Assembly: GCA_025934635.1 (NCBI GenBank)
Contig: JAICWX010000307.1
Coordinates: forward strand, 1 to 10,242
Source: Streptosporangiaceae bacterium
Lineage (GTDB): Bacteria > Actinomycetota > Actinomycetes > Streptosporangiales > Streptosporangiaceae
Reading direction: 5' to 3'
DNA length: 10,242 bases
Within the stretch, counting starts at the first letter, position 1. Each line of letters begins with the position of its first letter. Under the pieces are notes generated by a model, which worked only from the letters and a program-made list of their open reading frames with translations, made no database searches and was not told where the DNA came from. A program made the position numbers and the translations under genes. Below, in pieces: positions 1 through 6,304 of this stretch.

Positions 1-920
1 GATGTCGATGTCGGCGCAGGTGCCGGCTCAGCCGAAGGCAGGACAGCGGGCTGGCTGATCGTGATTACCTCTGGCTTGGCGGTGCCGGACAGCAAAGCCA
101 TCAGGTCGTTGAGCGCAGGCCGGTCCGCGGGTCTCTTGGCCAGGCACGCGTTGATGATCTCGCGGAGTGGGCCGCTGATGCCCTGCAAGTCAGGAGGATC
201 GCTGGCGATGCGGTGGATGATGGCGGGAATGGTGGCCGCATCGAAGGGCCCGTGCCCCGTGGCCGCATAGGCGAGAACCCCGCCGAGGGCGAAGATGTCG
301 CTCCGGCTGTCGACGTGCTCGCCGTGGACCTGCTCGGGCGACATGAAGGAAAAGGTGCCGATGACCACCCCGGAAGACGTCAGCGCCGTCGCGTTCGCGG
401 GCCGCGCGATGCCGAAGTCGATGATCCGCGGTCCGTCCTCCGCGAGGATAACGTTGCTCGGCTTCAGGTCTCGGTGGACGAGACCGCACGCGTGAACAGC
501 GGCCAGTCCCTCCGCTAGCGCCGCACCTAGCCGACGGACCGCCTCGATCTCAAGCGGGCCATTTTGTCTGACGGCCGCGTCCAGGGAAGGGCCCGGGATA
601 TAGGCCGTGACCATCCACGGCGGAGCAGCGTCCGGATCGGCGTCAACAACGTGAGCGGTGTGGAAACCGCCGACCTGCCTGGCCGCAGCGACCTCGCGGG
701 CGAAACGCTGCCTGAACTCGGCGTCCGCCGCATGCTGCGGGAGAACCAGCTTGACCGCTACCTTCCGGCCGCCCGGAGATTCTCCCAGGAACACCTGGCC
801 CATGCCGCCGGCGCCCAGCTTGCCCAGCAGCCGGTACGCACCCACCTGGCGTGGGTCACTAACTCCCAGCGGCTCCACCGTGCCCCCAAGGCCAACCAGC
901 CAGCGCACCTGATCAGGCAT
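1..920 (-). CDS. Ser/Thr protein kinase, N-terminal part (C-terminus off the window)
   Basis: A Hanks-type Ser/Thr kinase catalytic domain fills about residues 25-275 of the 306 visible. Seen directly: glycine-rich loop GAGGMG (36-41), ATP-anchoring Lys57 in VAVK, helix-C Glu76, catalytic loop HRDLKPSN (149-156), DFG (168-170) and SPE in place of APE (194-196). All residues needed for activity are present, so it should be an active kinase. The ATG at 920 is the first start after an in-frame TGA a few codons upstream. After the kinase fold the chain turns Pro/Ala/Ser/Thr-rich and runs off the window with no stop; any membrane helix or sensor domain would lie beyond base 1. It is plainly paralogous to the kinase at 3400-5349, with matching stretches such as SPGGR, AYxPGPSLD and LAEDGPR. 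The substrate is unknown. The upstream side is a 1-kb gap shared divergently with a glycosyltransferase. Confidence 0.93.
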   Translation of the reverse strand, partial: MPDQVRWLVGLGGTVEPLGVSDPRQVGAYRLLGKLGAGGMGQVFLGESPGGRKVAVKLVLPQHAADAEFRQRFAREVAAARQVGGFHTAHVVDADPDAAPPWMVTAYIPGPSLDAAVRQNGPLEIEAVRRLGAALAEGLAAVHACGLVHRDLKPSNVILAEDGPRIIDFGIARPANATALTSSGVVIGTFSFMSPEQVHGEHVDSRSDIFALGGVLAYAATGHGPFDAATIPAIIHRIASDPPDLQGISGPLREIINACLAKRPADRPALNDLMALLSGTAKPEVITISQPAVLPSAEPAPAPTST

Positions 921-992
921 GAAAGTGGCGAACTGTCATATTCGCCAGCAGCGGCGCCCATTATGTCAGAGAGCTTGGGAACCCGCCGCGCT

Positions 993-1016
993 GCTGGCGC
1001 GCTGGCGCGCTGGCGC
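993..1016. repeat. Three tandem copies of an 8-bp GC-rich unit
   Basis: The unit GCTGGCGC occurs three times in perfect tandem in the non-coding stretch upstream of the minus-strand kinase. It is followed by more GCGCC-rich sequence. It is probably a slippage-prone simple repeat; no function can be inferred. Confidence 0.7.
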
Positions 1017-1381
1017 CGGGTGACGCGCCGTGTCGCCGGCGATGGGAGTTGCCGGCCGGTGTGGCTGGCGATGGAGCTGGCCGCGATCACGGGTCAGGCC
1101 GCGGTCCTCGGCTCGGCACCGGTGGGGTCATCGCGATCTAGGCAACCCGCAATAAGGTGGCCCGATCTGATCAGCGCTGCCCTCCCTGCCGATGCCGCAG
1201 AGAAAGCGAATGCCATTGGAGGCCTGGTCAGCTACTGCGTCCGCTATCGGCGTCGCAAGCACCGGCATGGCCATCCAGATCAAGATCCGTGATCCATGCG
1301 TCAACGGTAGGTAACCAAGCTGTAGCGGGAGAGATGTACAAACCTGCCTGTTCGCGCAACTAAGGTACAAATTATTTCGCA

Positions 1382-1395
1382 TTCTATTAATAGAA
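1382..1395. promoter_or_regulatory. Perfect 14-bp AT-rich palindrome, candidate operator
   Basis: TTCTATTAATAGAA is its own reverse complement over all 14 bases and sits in the divergent gap between kinase and glycosyltransferase. In GC-rich DNA a perfect AT-rich palindrome of this length is unusual and has the look of a site for a dimeric DNA-binding protein. It is 535 bases upstream of the chosen glycosyltransferase start and 460 bases from the kinase start, so which gene it would serve is unclear. It could also be chance within AT-rich acquired DNA. Confidence 0.4.
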
Positions 1396-1929
1396 GCTGA
1401 TTGCGGCGAATCTGTCGGTTTCTGCCTTCAGCGGCTGATCACCAACTCAGCCCGCGGTCGGATGCAGGCTTGGTTGGCGCGCTGGCAACCCAGTTCATCA
1501 TGATTAGCTCCGATACTCTCCGGTGGTTACTCTTTGTAGTCTAATGGCTGCATGTAAACCGCTTGCCGGATATGCGCGTCTCACGTCTGTATGTGCAGGC
1601 GTCCTTGCCGATGCGGGATGCGTGGGGGGCGAGACCTGGCTCAGGTCAGGTGCTTAGGAGATGAAGCTGTGGCTGGCTACGGCAAAATTTCTTCTCAAAA
1701 TGGGCTTATAGAGTCATGTGCCGGCATCTTCTCGGGAAGAGAATTACCCGCCTTATTGACTAGCTGTGAACAGCTGGTAAGGCTTAGGAATTCGAATAAC
1801 ACCTTGCGTGAATGTCGGCTGCCTTTCGGCGTGCCTGTGCGTGCGGGGCCCAAGTTGGCGGAGAATCCTCATTCGCGATCGGCGTCTTCTCGGCTTATTC
1901 GTGCGCAAGACTCTAGTGGGGTAGTTCTC

Positions 1930-3147
1930 ATGGATGCATCGATTGCAGACACGGTGCCAATGAAGTTCGATCTTGACGCTATAGCTCAGGAAAGAGGGCT
2001 GGCGGCTCTGTTCGCGCTTTCCCGCCCTTTAGCATCCGGAACTCATCAGCCCGGAGCTATGTGTCGGAGTAGATCTGGAATTGTAGTCATAGTTCCTGCC
2101 CGTGATGAAGGAGTTGCATTAGCTGAAACGTTGCAATCGATGGGGCGGCAGACCCTCAGGCCTGATCGAATTGTGGTCGTGGTAAATAACTCAAAAGACA
2201 ACACTAAGGATATTGCCCTCAGCTACGCTTCTGCGGATGGGGCAATTCCAACAGACGTGCTAGAGATGCCTGGATTTAACAAGCACCGAAAGGCGGGAGC
2301 TCTTAATTACGGGATCCGCCATCTTCTTTGTCGGGGCGAGTTGCGGCATGATATCCGTTACCTCCTCGTAGTGGATGGAGATACCGAGCTAGATATCCAC
2401 TTCCTGACACGTGCAAGGCGGATACTTGACCGGAACCCTGCCGTAGGCGGCGTCAGTGCAGCCTGCCTGGGCAAGGACATTCGTGGCGATACGATTTGGA
2501 AAAATCTTCTGCTGCTTTTTCAGAAGATCGAATACGGGCGCTTTGCGGCAACCCGGCTGCGGCGTAACGTTCATACGATGTCCGGAGCCGGATCGTTCTA
2601 TCGTGCAGCCGCCCTGAACCAACTGCTAAGTACCAGGCTCGATGTCTTCGAGGAACGCGAAAGCAACCTAGTGGAAGACTATGAAACGACGCTTGCCCTG
2701 AAGATGCTGGGCTGGCAGCTCACGAGTAATCAAGGGTGCATCGCCTATACGGACCTGATGCCTACTATGCAAATGTTGCTGGCTCAGCGGATTCGGTGGG
2801 TTCGTGGGACTGTAGACGAGTGGCGTCGCTACGGCTGGTGCCGTGCCACCTATTTGTCGATAGTGGGAATGCTGCTGTCCATTCCGGGCATCGGATACAC
2901 TGCCCTATGGGCAACTTTGTCTGTGCGCACTTTTATTTCCCACGGCGTGCATCCTGATCATCGATTCCTGCTGCTCGCCATTTTCTGGTCAATCTACCAG
3001 GGCTTCTCTGTGCGGCATATGGGTTATAAAGTAGTGCTATTCGAAATGGCGCTTGTCCCTGAAATGATATTTAACCTAGTTCGCAATTACTGGCTAATTC
3101 GATCTGTTCTCGCTTCGTACCTGGCCAGCAAGCGAGCATGGATCTGA
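1930..3147 (+). CDS. Family 2 glycosyltransferase, processive/BcsA-like, membrane-bound
   Basis: A GT2 enzyme expected to transfer a sugar from a nucleotide-sugar donor to a growing glycan or a lipid at the inner face of the membrane. With the ATG at 1930 it is 405 residues. Seen: nucleotide-binding start IVVIVPARDE (51-60), KAGALN (121-126), metal-binding DGD (149-151), acceptor-region SGAGSFYR (218-225), general-base ED in VEDYE (248-252) and QRIRW (286-290), the Q-x-x-R-W signature of cellulose, hyaluronan and poly-GlcNAc synthases. Two or three hydrophobic segments follow (about 308-330, 343-360, 366-390); no N-terminal membrane helix is seen. The frame is open back to 1591, but those 113 codons are Cys/Arg-rich, unlike the family and without a ribosome site, so I start at 1930, where GTGGGG lies a few bases upstream; Met at 1960 is an alternative. 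Codon use is much less GC-biased than the neighbours, suggesting acquisition. The product glycan cannot be told. Confidence 0.85.
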   Translation: MDASIADTVPMKFDLDAIAQERGLAALFALSRPLASGTHQPGAMCRSRSGIVVIVPARDEGVALAETLQSMGRQTLRPDRIVVVVNNSKDNTKDIALSYASADGAIPTDVLEMPGFNKHRKAGALNYGIRHLLCRGELRHDIRYLLVVDGDTELDIHFLTRARRILDRNPAVGGVSAACLGKDIRGDTIWKNLLLLFQKIEYGRFAATRLRRNVHTMSGAGSFYRAAALNQLLSTRLDVFEERESNLVEDYETTLALKMLGWQLTSNQGCIAYTDLMPTMQMLLAQRIRWVRGTVDEWRRYGWCRATYLSIVGMLLSIPGIGYTALWATLSVRTFISHGVHPDHRFLLLAIFWSIYQGFSVRHMGYKVVLFEMALVPEMIFNLVRNYWLIRSVLASYLASKRAWI

Positions 3148-3162
3148 GGAAGGTGACGCATA

Positions 3163-3330
3163 ATGCGATACGTCAACCAGGCATCGGTGCTTGCTGCCGC
3201 CGGTGGTTCCTATGTCGTTGGGGGACTGGCCGCGGCTGCTGCTGTACTAGCTCTCGGTAGCATAGGCGTTCTCTTTGTCGCAGCGCGGCGGCGCCGAAGT
3301 GATCGGCTTGCTGTTCGCCGAACCTCATGA
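3163..3330 (+). CDS. Small single-helix membrane peptide (55 aa), coupled to the glycosyltransferase
   Basis: An ATG opens 15 bases after the glycosyltransferase stop, preceded at good spacing by GAGGAAGG, a strong ribosome site that overlaps that stop region. It encodes 55 residues: a short polar start (MRYVNQ), one long hydrophobic Ala/Val/Gly/Leu-rich segment (about residues 8-41, with GGxxxxGG), then a basic tail with four consecutive Arg (42-45) and more Arg to the end. By the positive-inside rule the C-terminus should be cytoplasmic. I do not recognise the family. The tail resembles the hydrophobic-plus-Arg end of sortase substrates, but there is no LPxTG-like motif and no secreted domain. 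Tight spacing suggests co-translation, so it may be an accessory subunit or stabiliser of the glycosyltransferase; this is inference. Confidence 0.68.
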   Translation: MRYVNQASVLAAAGGSYVVGGLAAAAAVLALGSIGVLFVAARRRRSDRLAVRRTS

Positions 3331-3331
3331 C

Positions 3332-3363
3332 CGGGCGCTAGTCGATTGAAAGCATCTAGCCCG
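3332..3363. terminator. Imperfect hairpin between convergent genes
   Basis: CGGGCGCTAG (3332-3341) can pair with CTAGCCCG (3356-3363), with a two-base bulge and a 14-base loop. It lies 1 base after the small membrane-peptide stop and before the end of the convergent kinase at 3400, where a terminator is expected. There is no U-tract, so strength is uncertain. Confidence 0.35.
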
Positions 3364-3399
3364 AAGCAACATTCGAGGGATGGCGGCGTTCTTATACGA

Positions 3400-5349
3400 C
3401 TACGACGATACGGGCGTCGATGGAGAGGTACTCGTCGAGGCGGAGGCTGTACTGGACGAGGGCGGAGCCGACGATGCCGGGGCTGACGAAGTGGGCGCGC
3501 TAGCTGATGTCGAAGCAGACGAGGACGCGGTGGGCGTCGGCGTCGCGGTGGCTGTGTCTGTGGGAGTCGGCGTCGGGGTTGGGGTCGGTGTCTTTGAGTG
3601 AGTTGGCGTCGGAGTCGGAGTCACGACGGCCGGCGGCGCGGACGAGGGCGTATACACCGGAGCTCTCGACGACGAGGCACTGTGCGACGGGGATGGCGTA
3701 GCCGACACACTGCTCGGCGCGCTCGACGACGGCGCCGGGGCCGAGGACGTCACGGCGGCGGGCGTGTCGTTGAGCGGAGCGGGCGAGTGCTTGGTCGCCG
3801 AGGTCACGACGAAGACAGCCGCGCCGATGGCACCCAGCATGACCCCGATAATCAGCGCCAGCATCAGCGGCCGCACCCGCCGGCGCTGTGGCCGGTTTCC
3901 GCCGCCCGGACCGCCCGGACCGCCCGGCCCGTACAGGCCCGCGGGAGGAGTCGGTGGCGTGCCTCCCAGCGGAGACGTCGGCGAGCTGTAGCCCGGGGGA
4001 GGGGTCGCCGGAGGATAGCCCTGAGGGGGCAGCGTGCCGGCGCCGGCCGCCGTGGTCCGCGTCGGCGCCAGGCCGGGCTCGGACGCGACCACATACGGAG
4101 CTATCCCCGTTCCGGGCTCCGGCCCCAGCTGGCGGTACCCGGAACCGGATGACGGATGGGATACCAGACCCGCCGGGGCATACCCGGGACCGCTCGTCGG
4201 AGCGAACCCCGGGTCCGAAGAGACGTGCCCCGGGTTCGAAAGGTGGCTGCCTAGCCCCGAGGGATGGCTGCCTAGCCCCGAGGGATGGCTGACTGGACTC
4301 GAGGGCGAGTGGCCCGGATTCGAGGGCGAGTGCCCGGGCGCGTACCCGGCATTCGGGTGCGCGTATCCCGGGCCCCTGGTCGCGGCGAACGCCGGACCGC
4401 CGGTCGGGGCGAATCCCGGCCTCGACAGGCCCAGCCCCGCCACGCCGGCCGGGGCGAACATCGCGCCGGTCGCGGCGTTGGCGGCGAACGTGCGGGTGAG
4501 CGACTCGGGCAGCCAGTCCCCGTCCGGCTGGAGCGCCCCCACCTCGGCCAGCAGCCCGCTCGCCGTGGGCCGATCCAGAGGCGACTTGGCCAGGCACCGC
4601 TCGATCAGCGGCCGTACCCGGGCCGGCACCCGCTCCAGATCCGGGAGCCCGTGGACGACGCGGTACAGCAGCGCCGCCGTCGTCCCGGTGCCGAACGGTC
4701 CTTCGCCGGTGGCCGCGAAGGCGAGCACCGCGCCCAGGTTGAAGACGTCGCTCGGCGGCCCGACCTCGAGCCCCATGGCCTGCTCGGGGGACATGAACCC
4801 GGGGGAGCCCACGACCAGGCCCGCCTGGGTCAGCATGGTGACGGCCTCGACGGCCCGGGAGATGCCGAAGTCGATGACGCGCGGGCCGTCCTCGGCCAGC
4901 AGCACGTTCGATGGCTTGAGGTCACGGTGCACGACGCCGGCGGCGTGAATCGCGTTCAGGCTCTCGGCCAGGCCCGCGGCCAGCGCCAGCAGCGACGCCT
5001 CCGGCAGCGGCCCGTGCTCGTCGATCGCTTTGTCCAGCGAGGGGCCGGGCACGTAGGCGGTGGCCATCCAGGCGACCGGGCCGTCGACGTCGGCGTCCAC
5101 CACCTGGGCGGTGTACACGCCGCTCACCCGCCGCGCCGAGGCGACCTCCCGGCCGAACCGGGACCGGAACTCGGGGTCCGCGGCCAGCTCATCCCGGATG
5201 GCCTTGACCGCGACCGGGCGCCCGCCCGGGGACACGGCGAGGAAGACCCGCCCCATGCCGCCCTGGCCGAGCATCCCTACCAGCCGGTACGGACCTATCG
5301 CCTGCGGATCTCCCGGACGCAGTTCGCTGACCAAAACCAAAACCCCCAC
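3400..5349 (-). CDS. Transmembrane Ser/Thr protein kinase with Thr/Pro-rich ectodomain
   Basis: A complete receptor-type Ser/Thr kinase, 649 residues from the GTG at 5349. The kinase domain (about 20-275) has GQGGMG (28-33), Lys49 in VAVK, Glu68, HRDLKPSN (141-148), DFG (160-162) and SPE, so it should be active. A long cytoplasmic Pro/Gly/Ser linker (about 280-485) carries short repeats of the type SHPSGLG, then an Arg-rich stop (QRRRVR), one membrane helix at about 495-516, and about 130 outer residues of Ser, Thr, Ala and Pro with TP repeats. There are no PASTA repeats or other known sensor fold, so the ligand is unknown; the ectodomain may be an O-glycosylated stalk. The frame stays open upstream to 5571, but that part overlaps the TetR gene in another frame and is not kinase-like. 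GTG at 5349 has only a weak AG-rich ribosome site; the TTG codons just downstream are alternatives. TATCTT (5397-5402, minus strand) is a possible -10. It is a paralog of the kinase at 1-920. Confidence 0.93.
   Translation of the reverse strand: MGVLVLVSELRPGDPQAIGPYRLVGMLGQGGMGRVFLAVSPGGRPVAVKAIRDELAADPEFRSRFGREVASARRVSGVYTAQVVDADVDGPVAWMATAYVPGPSLDKAIDEHGPLPEASLLALAAGLAESLNAIHAAGVVHRDLKPSNVLLAEDGPRVIDFGISRAVEAVTMLTQAGLVVGSPGFMSPEQAMGLEVGPPSDVFNLGAVLAFAATGEGPFGTGTTAALLYRVVHGLPDLERVPARVRPLIERCLAKSPLDRPTASGLLAEVGALQPDGDWLPESLTRTFAANAATGAMFAPAGVAGLGLSRPGFAPTGGPAFAATRGPGYAHPNAGYAPGHSPSNPGHSPSSPVSHPSGLGSHPSGLGSHLSNPGHVSSDPGFAPTSGPGYAPAGLVSHPSSGSGYRQLGPEPGTGIAPYVVASEPGLAPTRTTAAGAGTLPPQGYPPATPPPGYSSPTSPLGGTPPTPPAGLYGPGGPGGPGGGNRPQRRRVRPLMLALIIGVMLGAIGAAVFVVTSATKHSPAPLNDTPAAVTSSAPAPSSSAPSSVSATPSPSHSASSSRAPVYTPSSAPPAVVTPTPTPTHSKTPTPTPTPTPTDTATATPTPTASSSASTSASAPTSSAPASSAPPSSSTASASTSTSPSTPVSS
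3530..3625. repeat. Low-complexity tract encoding Thr-Pro repeats
   Basis: On the plus strand this is a run of GTCGG/GGGGT-like words; on the minus strand it encodes about 30 residues made almost only of Thr, Pro and Ala (TPTPTPT blocks) in the kinase ectodomain. The plus strand has clustered G runs (GGG, GGGG, GGGG) that could fold locally. The tract is likely to vary in length between strains by slippage. Confidence 0.65.
4244..4306. repeat. 21-bp tandem repeat in the kinase linker
   Basis: Two identical 21-bp units (4244-4264 and 4265-4285), each beginning TGGCTGCCTAGCCCC, are followed by a diverged third unit (4286-4306). They encode the heptads SHPSGLG, SHPSGLG and then SHLSNPG in the cytoplasmic linker of the kinase. 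Related, more diverged phrases (PGHSPSN, PGFAPT, GPGYAP) lie on both sides, so the linker seems to have grown by small duplications. Confidence 0.75.
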
Positions 5350-5438
5350 CCAGACATCTCTTGACGGGCCGCTGACCCTACGGAGCCGTCTGTACCAAGA
5401 TAAATACGTGGTGCCGGAAAGAACATGCCCCGAACTGC

Positions 5439-6086
5439 TTATTTGGGCGATTCCTCGGTGATGGTGGTGGGCGCCTGCAGGATGGCAAGGATGGTGTCCA
5501 CGAGGTTGGCGCTGAAATCCTCGACGGGCAGGACGGCCCGGCTCGGCCGTTCGCTGTCCATCAGGCGGCACTGATCGCCCAGGGCGCGGATCACGAAACC
5601 GGTCACCTGGCTGGTCCGCTCGGCGGCGATCGGCGGCGGGAGATGGGCCAGGACGGGGAGGATGTACCGGACGCAGCGGGAGACGCTGGTGTTGACCATG
5701 ACAGCGTCGCCGGCGTCGCGCACGAACCGGGGATGGTTGATCAGCTGGGCACCGAGCCGCAGGTAGCGCCGTCCGTCCGGGCTGCGCAGCTGGCGGGACA
5801 GGGGCAGGACCACGACCTCCAGCGCGCCGCGCGGGGTGAGCCGGGTGCCGGTGCTCTCCAGGTGATCGAGGAGCATGTTGCGCTCGGCGTCGATCGGCCC
5901 CATGTGCTGGGCCATCACGGCCTGGATGACCGCGTCGCGCGAGCCGAAGTGGTACTGCACGGCGGACCGGTTCTTGTGGCCGCTCGCCTGGTTGATGTCC
6001 TGGGTGGTGACGTTGTCGACGCCGCGCTCGTCCATCAAGACGGCGGCAGCGTCGAGTAGCGCCTGCTTCCCTAGCTGGCGGTTCAT
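5439..6086 (-). CDS. TetR/AcrR-family transcriptional regulator
   Basis: A DNA-binding repressor-type protein, 215 residues from the ATG at 6086. The N-terminal TetR domain is clear: an amphipathic first helix (KQALLDAAAVLMDERG, 7-22), then the helix-turn-helix from about 27 to 47 (VTTQDINQASGHKN followed by SAVQYHF), ending in the usual YHF and GSRDAV. The C-terminal half is helical with no recognisable ligand class, as is normal for the family. The frame is open to a GTG at 6101, but that GTG is embedded in AAGGGGGTGA, which looks like the ribosome site itself; against that, this site is about 14 bases from ATG 6086, longer than ideal, so the start is unsettled. It follows the acyltransferase on the same strand, behind a hairpin, and sits 89 bases before the kinase gene. 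The AT-rich DNA just upstream suggests autoregulation. Confidence 0.9.
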   Translation of the reverse strand: MNRQLGKQALLDAAAVLMDERGVDNVTTQDINQASGHKNRSAVQYHFGSRDAVIQAVMAQHMGPIDAERNMLLDHLESTGTRLTPRGALEVVVLPLSRQLRSPDGRRYLRLGAQLINHPRFVRDAGDAVMVNTSVSRCVRYILPVLAHLPPPIAAERTSQVTGFVIRALGDQCRLMDSERPSRAVLPVEDFSANLVDTILAILQAPTTITEESPK

Positions 6087-6105
6087 GCTGGTTCTGGTCA
6101 CCCCC

Positions 6106-6136
6106 TTGACATAAGAGTATAGGCTGGGCAGATAAT
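6106..6136 (+). promoter_or_regulatory. Sigma-70-like promoter elements, both orientations overlapping
   Basis: Plus strand: TTGACA (6106-6111) matches the -35 consensus exactly and GATAAT (6131-6136) matches the -10 at five of six bases, but the spacer is 19 bases, two longer than ideal. No plus-strand gene follows. Minus strand: TATACT (6116-6121) is a good -10 positioned to transcribe the TetR gene, with no clear -35. The two sets overlap, so they may compete. Confidence 0.4.
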
Positions 6137-6137
6137 C

Positions 6138-6164
6138 ACTAAGTATTAGTTCCTAAGAAGAACT
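6138..6164. promoter_or_regulatory. Two inverted repeats, candidate TetR operator
   Basis: ACTAAGTATTAGT (6138-6150) has 5-bp inverted arms around GTA, and AGTTC (6148-6152) pairs with GAACT (6160-6164). Both are AT-rich and lie next to the promoter elements upstream of the TetR gene, where these regulators usually bind their own promoter. The overlap with the -35 position for TATACT would fit repression. Binding is inferred only. Confidence 0.35.
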
Positions 6165-6247
6165 GCTTCAGACATCAGAATCGGGTTCCTGACACCGTGG
6201 GGGGGCGGGGACCCGGTCGAGCGTCTGGCCCGTGGCCAGCCGCCGAC

Positions 6248-6290
6248 GCCCTGGGATGGCCGGCTGCCGCACGGCCCGCCATCCCAGGGC
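6248..6290 (-). terminator. Strong hairpin after the acyltransferase gene
   Basis: GCCCTGGGATGGC (6248-6260) is a perfect 13-bp complement to GCCATCCCAGGGC (6278-6290), with a 17-base GC-rich loop that can pair further. It begins 14 bases after the acyltransferase stop. On the minus strand no U-tract follows, as is common for actinobacterial terminators; on the plus strand AAAAACTTTT follows the stem, so it might also end plus-strand transcripts. Confidence 0.7.
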
Positions 6291-6304
6291 AAAAACTTTT
6301 CTGG

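Larger units (their letters stand above)
921..1929. other. Gene-poor divergent intergenic region, about 1 kb
   Basis: No protein gene, tRNA or rRNA can be supported between the divergent kinase start at 920 and the glycosyltransferase start chosen at 1930. Open frames exist on both strands, for example minus-strand 1128-1382, but none has a recognisable domain, a convincing ribosome binding site or actinomycete-type third-position bias. From about 1290 rightward the DNA becomes noticeably richer in A and T, like the glycosyltransferase itself. The region holds a triple 8-bp repeat (993-1016) and a perfect AT-rich palindrome (1382-1395). It must contain the promoters of both flanking genes. 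On the minus strand CATAAT, a -10-like hexamer, lies about 40 bases before the kinase start, but no good -35 accompanies it. The region could also include decayed mobile DNA; no IS ends were seen. Confidence 0.6.

Noticed and set aside
993..1016. Triple 8-bp repeat considered as a CRISPR or iteron array
   Set aside because: Units are directly abutted with no spacers, only 8 bp, and there is no replication or cas gene nearby; it is a simple repeat.
1128..1382. 84-codon minus-strand open frame in the gene-poor gap
   Set aside because: No recognisable domain, no ribosome site and poor third-position bias; possibly decayed DNA but not supportable as a gene.
1471..1490. Short inverted repeat GGTTG/CAACC in the gap
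   Set aside because: Only five paired bases around a GC-rich loop; expected by chance at this length.
1661..1711. 16-residue leader-peptide-like frame (MKLWLATAKFLL and on) preceded by AGGAG
   Set aside because: AGGAG touches the ATG with no spacing, no hairpin pair follows, and the frame lies far from the chosen gene start; most likely chance.
1591..1929. In-frame 113-codon N-terminal extension of the glycosyltransferase
   Set aside because: No ribosome site at 1591, Cys/Arg-rich unlike any GT2 N-terminus, and no hydrophobic segment. The family-like chain begins after 1930.
5350..5571. Upstream extension of the second kinase to an ATG at 5571
   Set aside because: It overlaps the end of the TetR gene in another frame and is His/Arg/Pro-rich; alignment with the first kinase supports a start near 5349.
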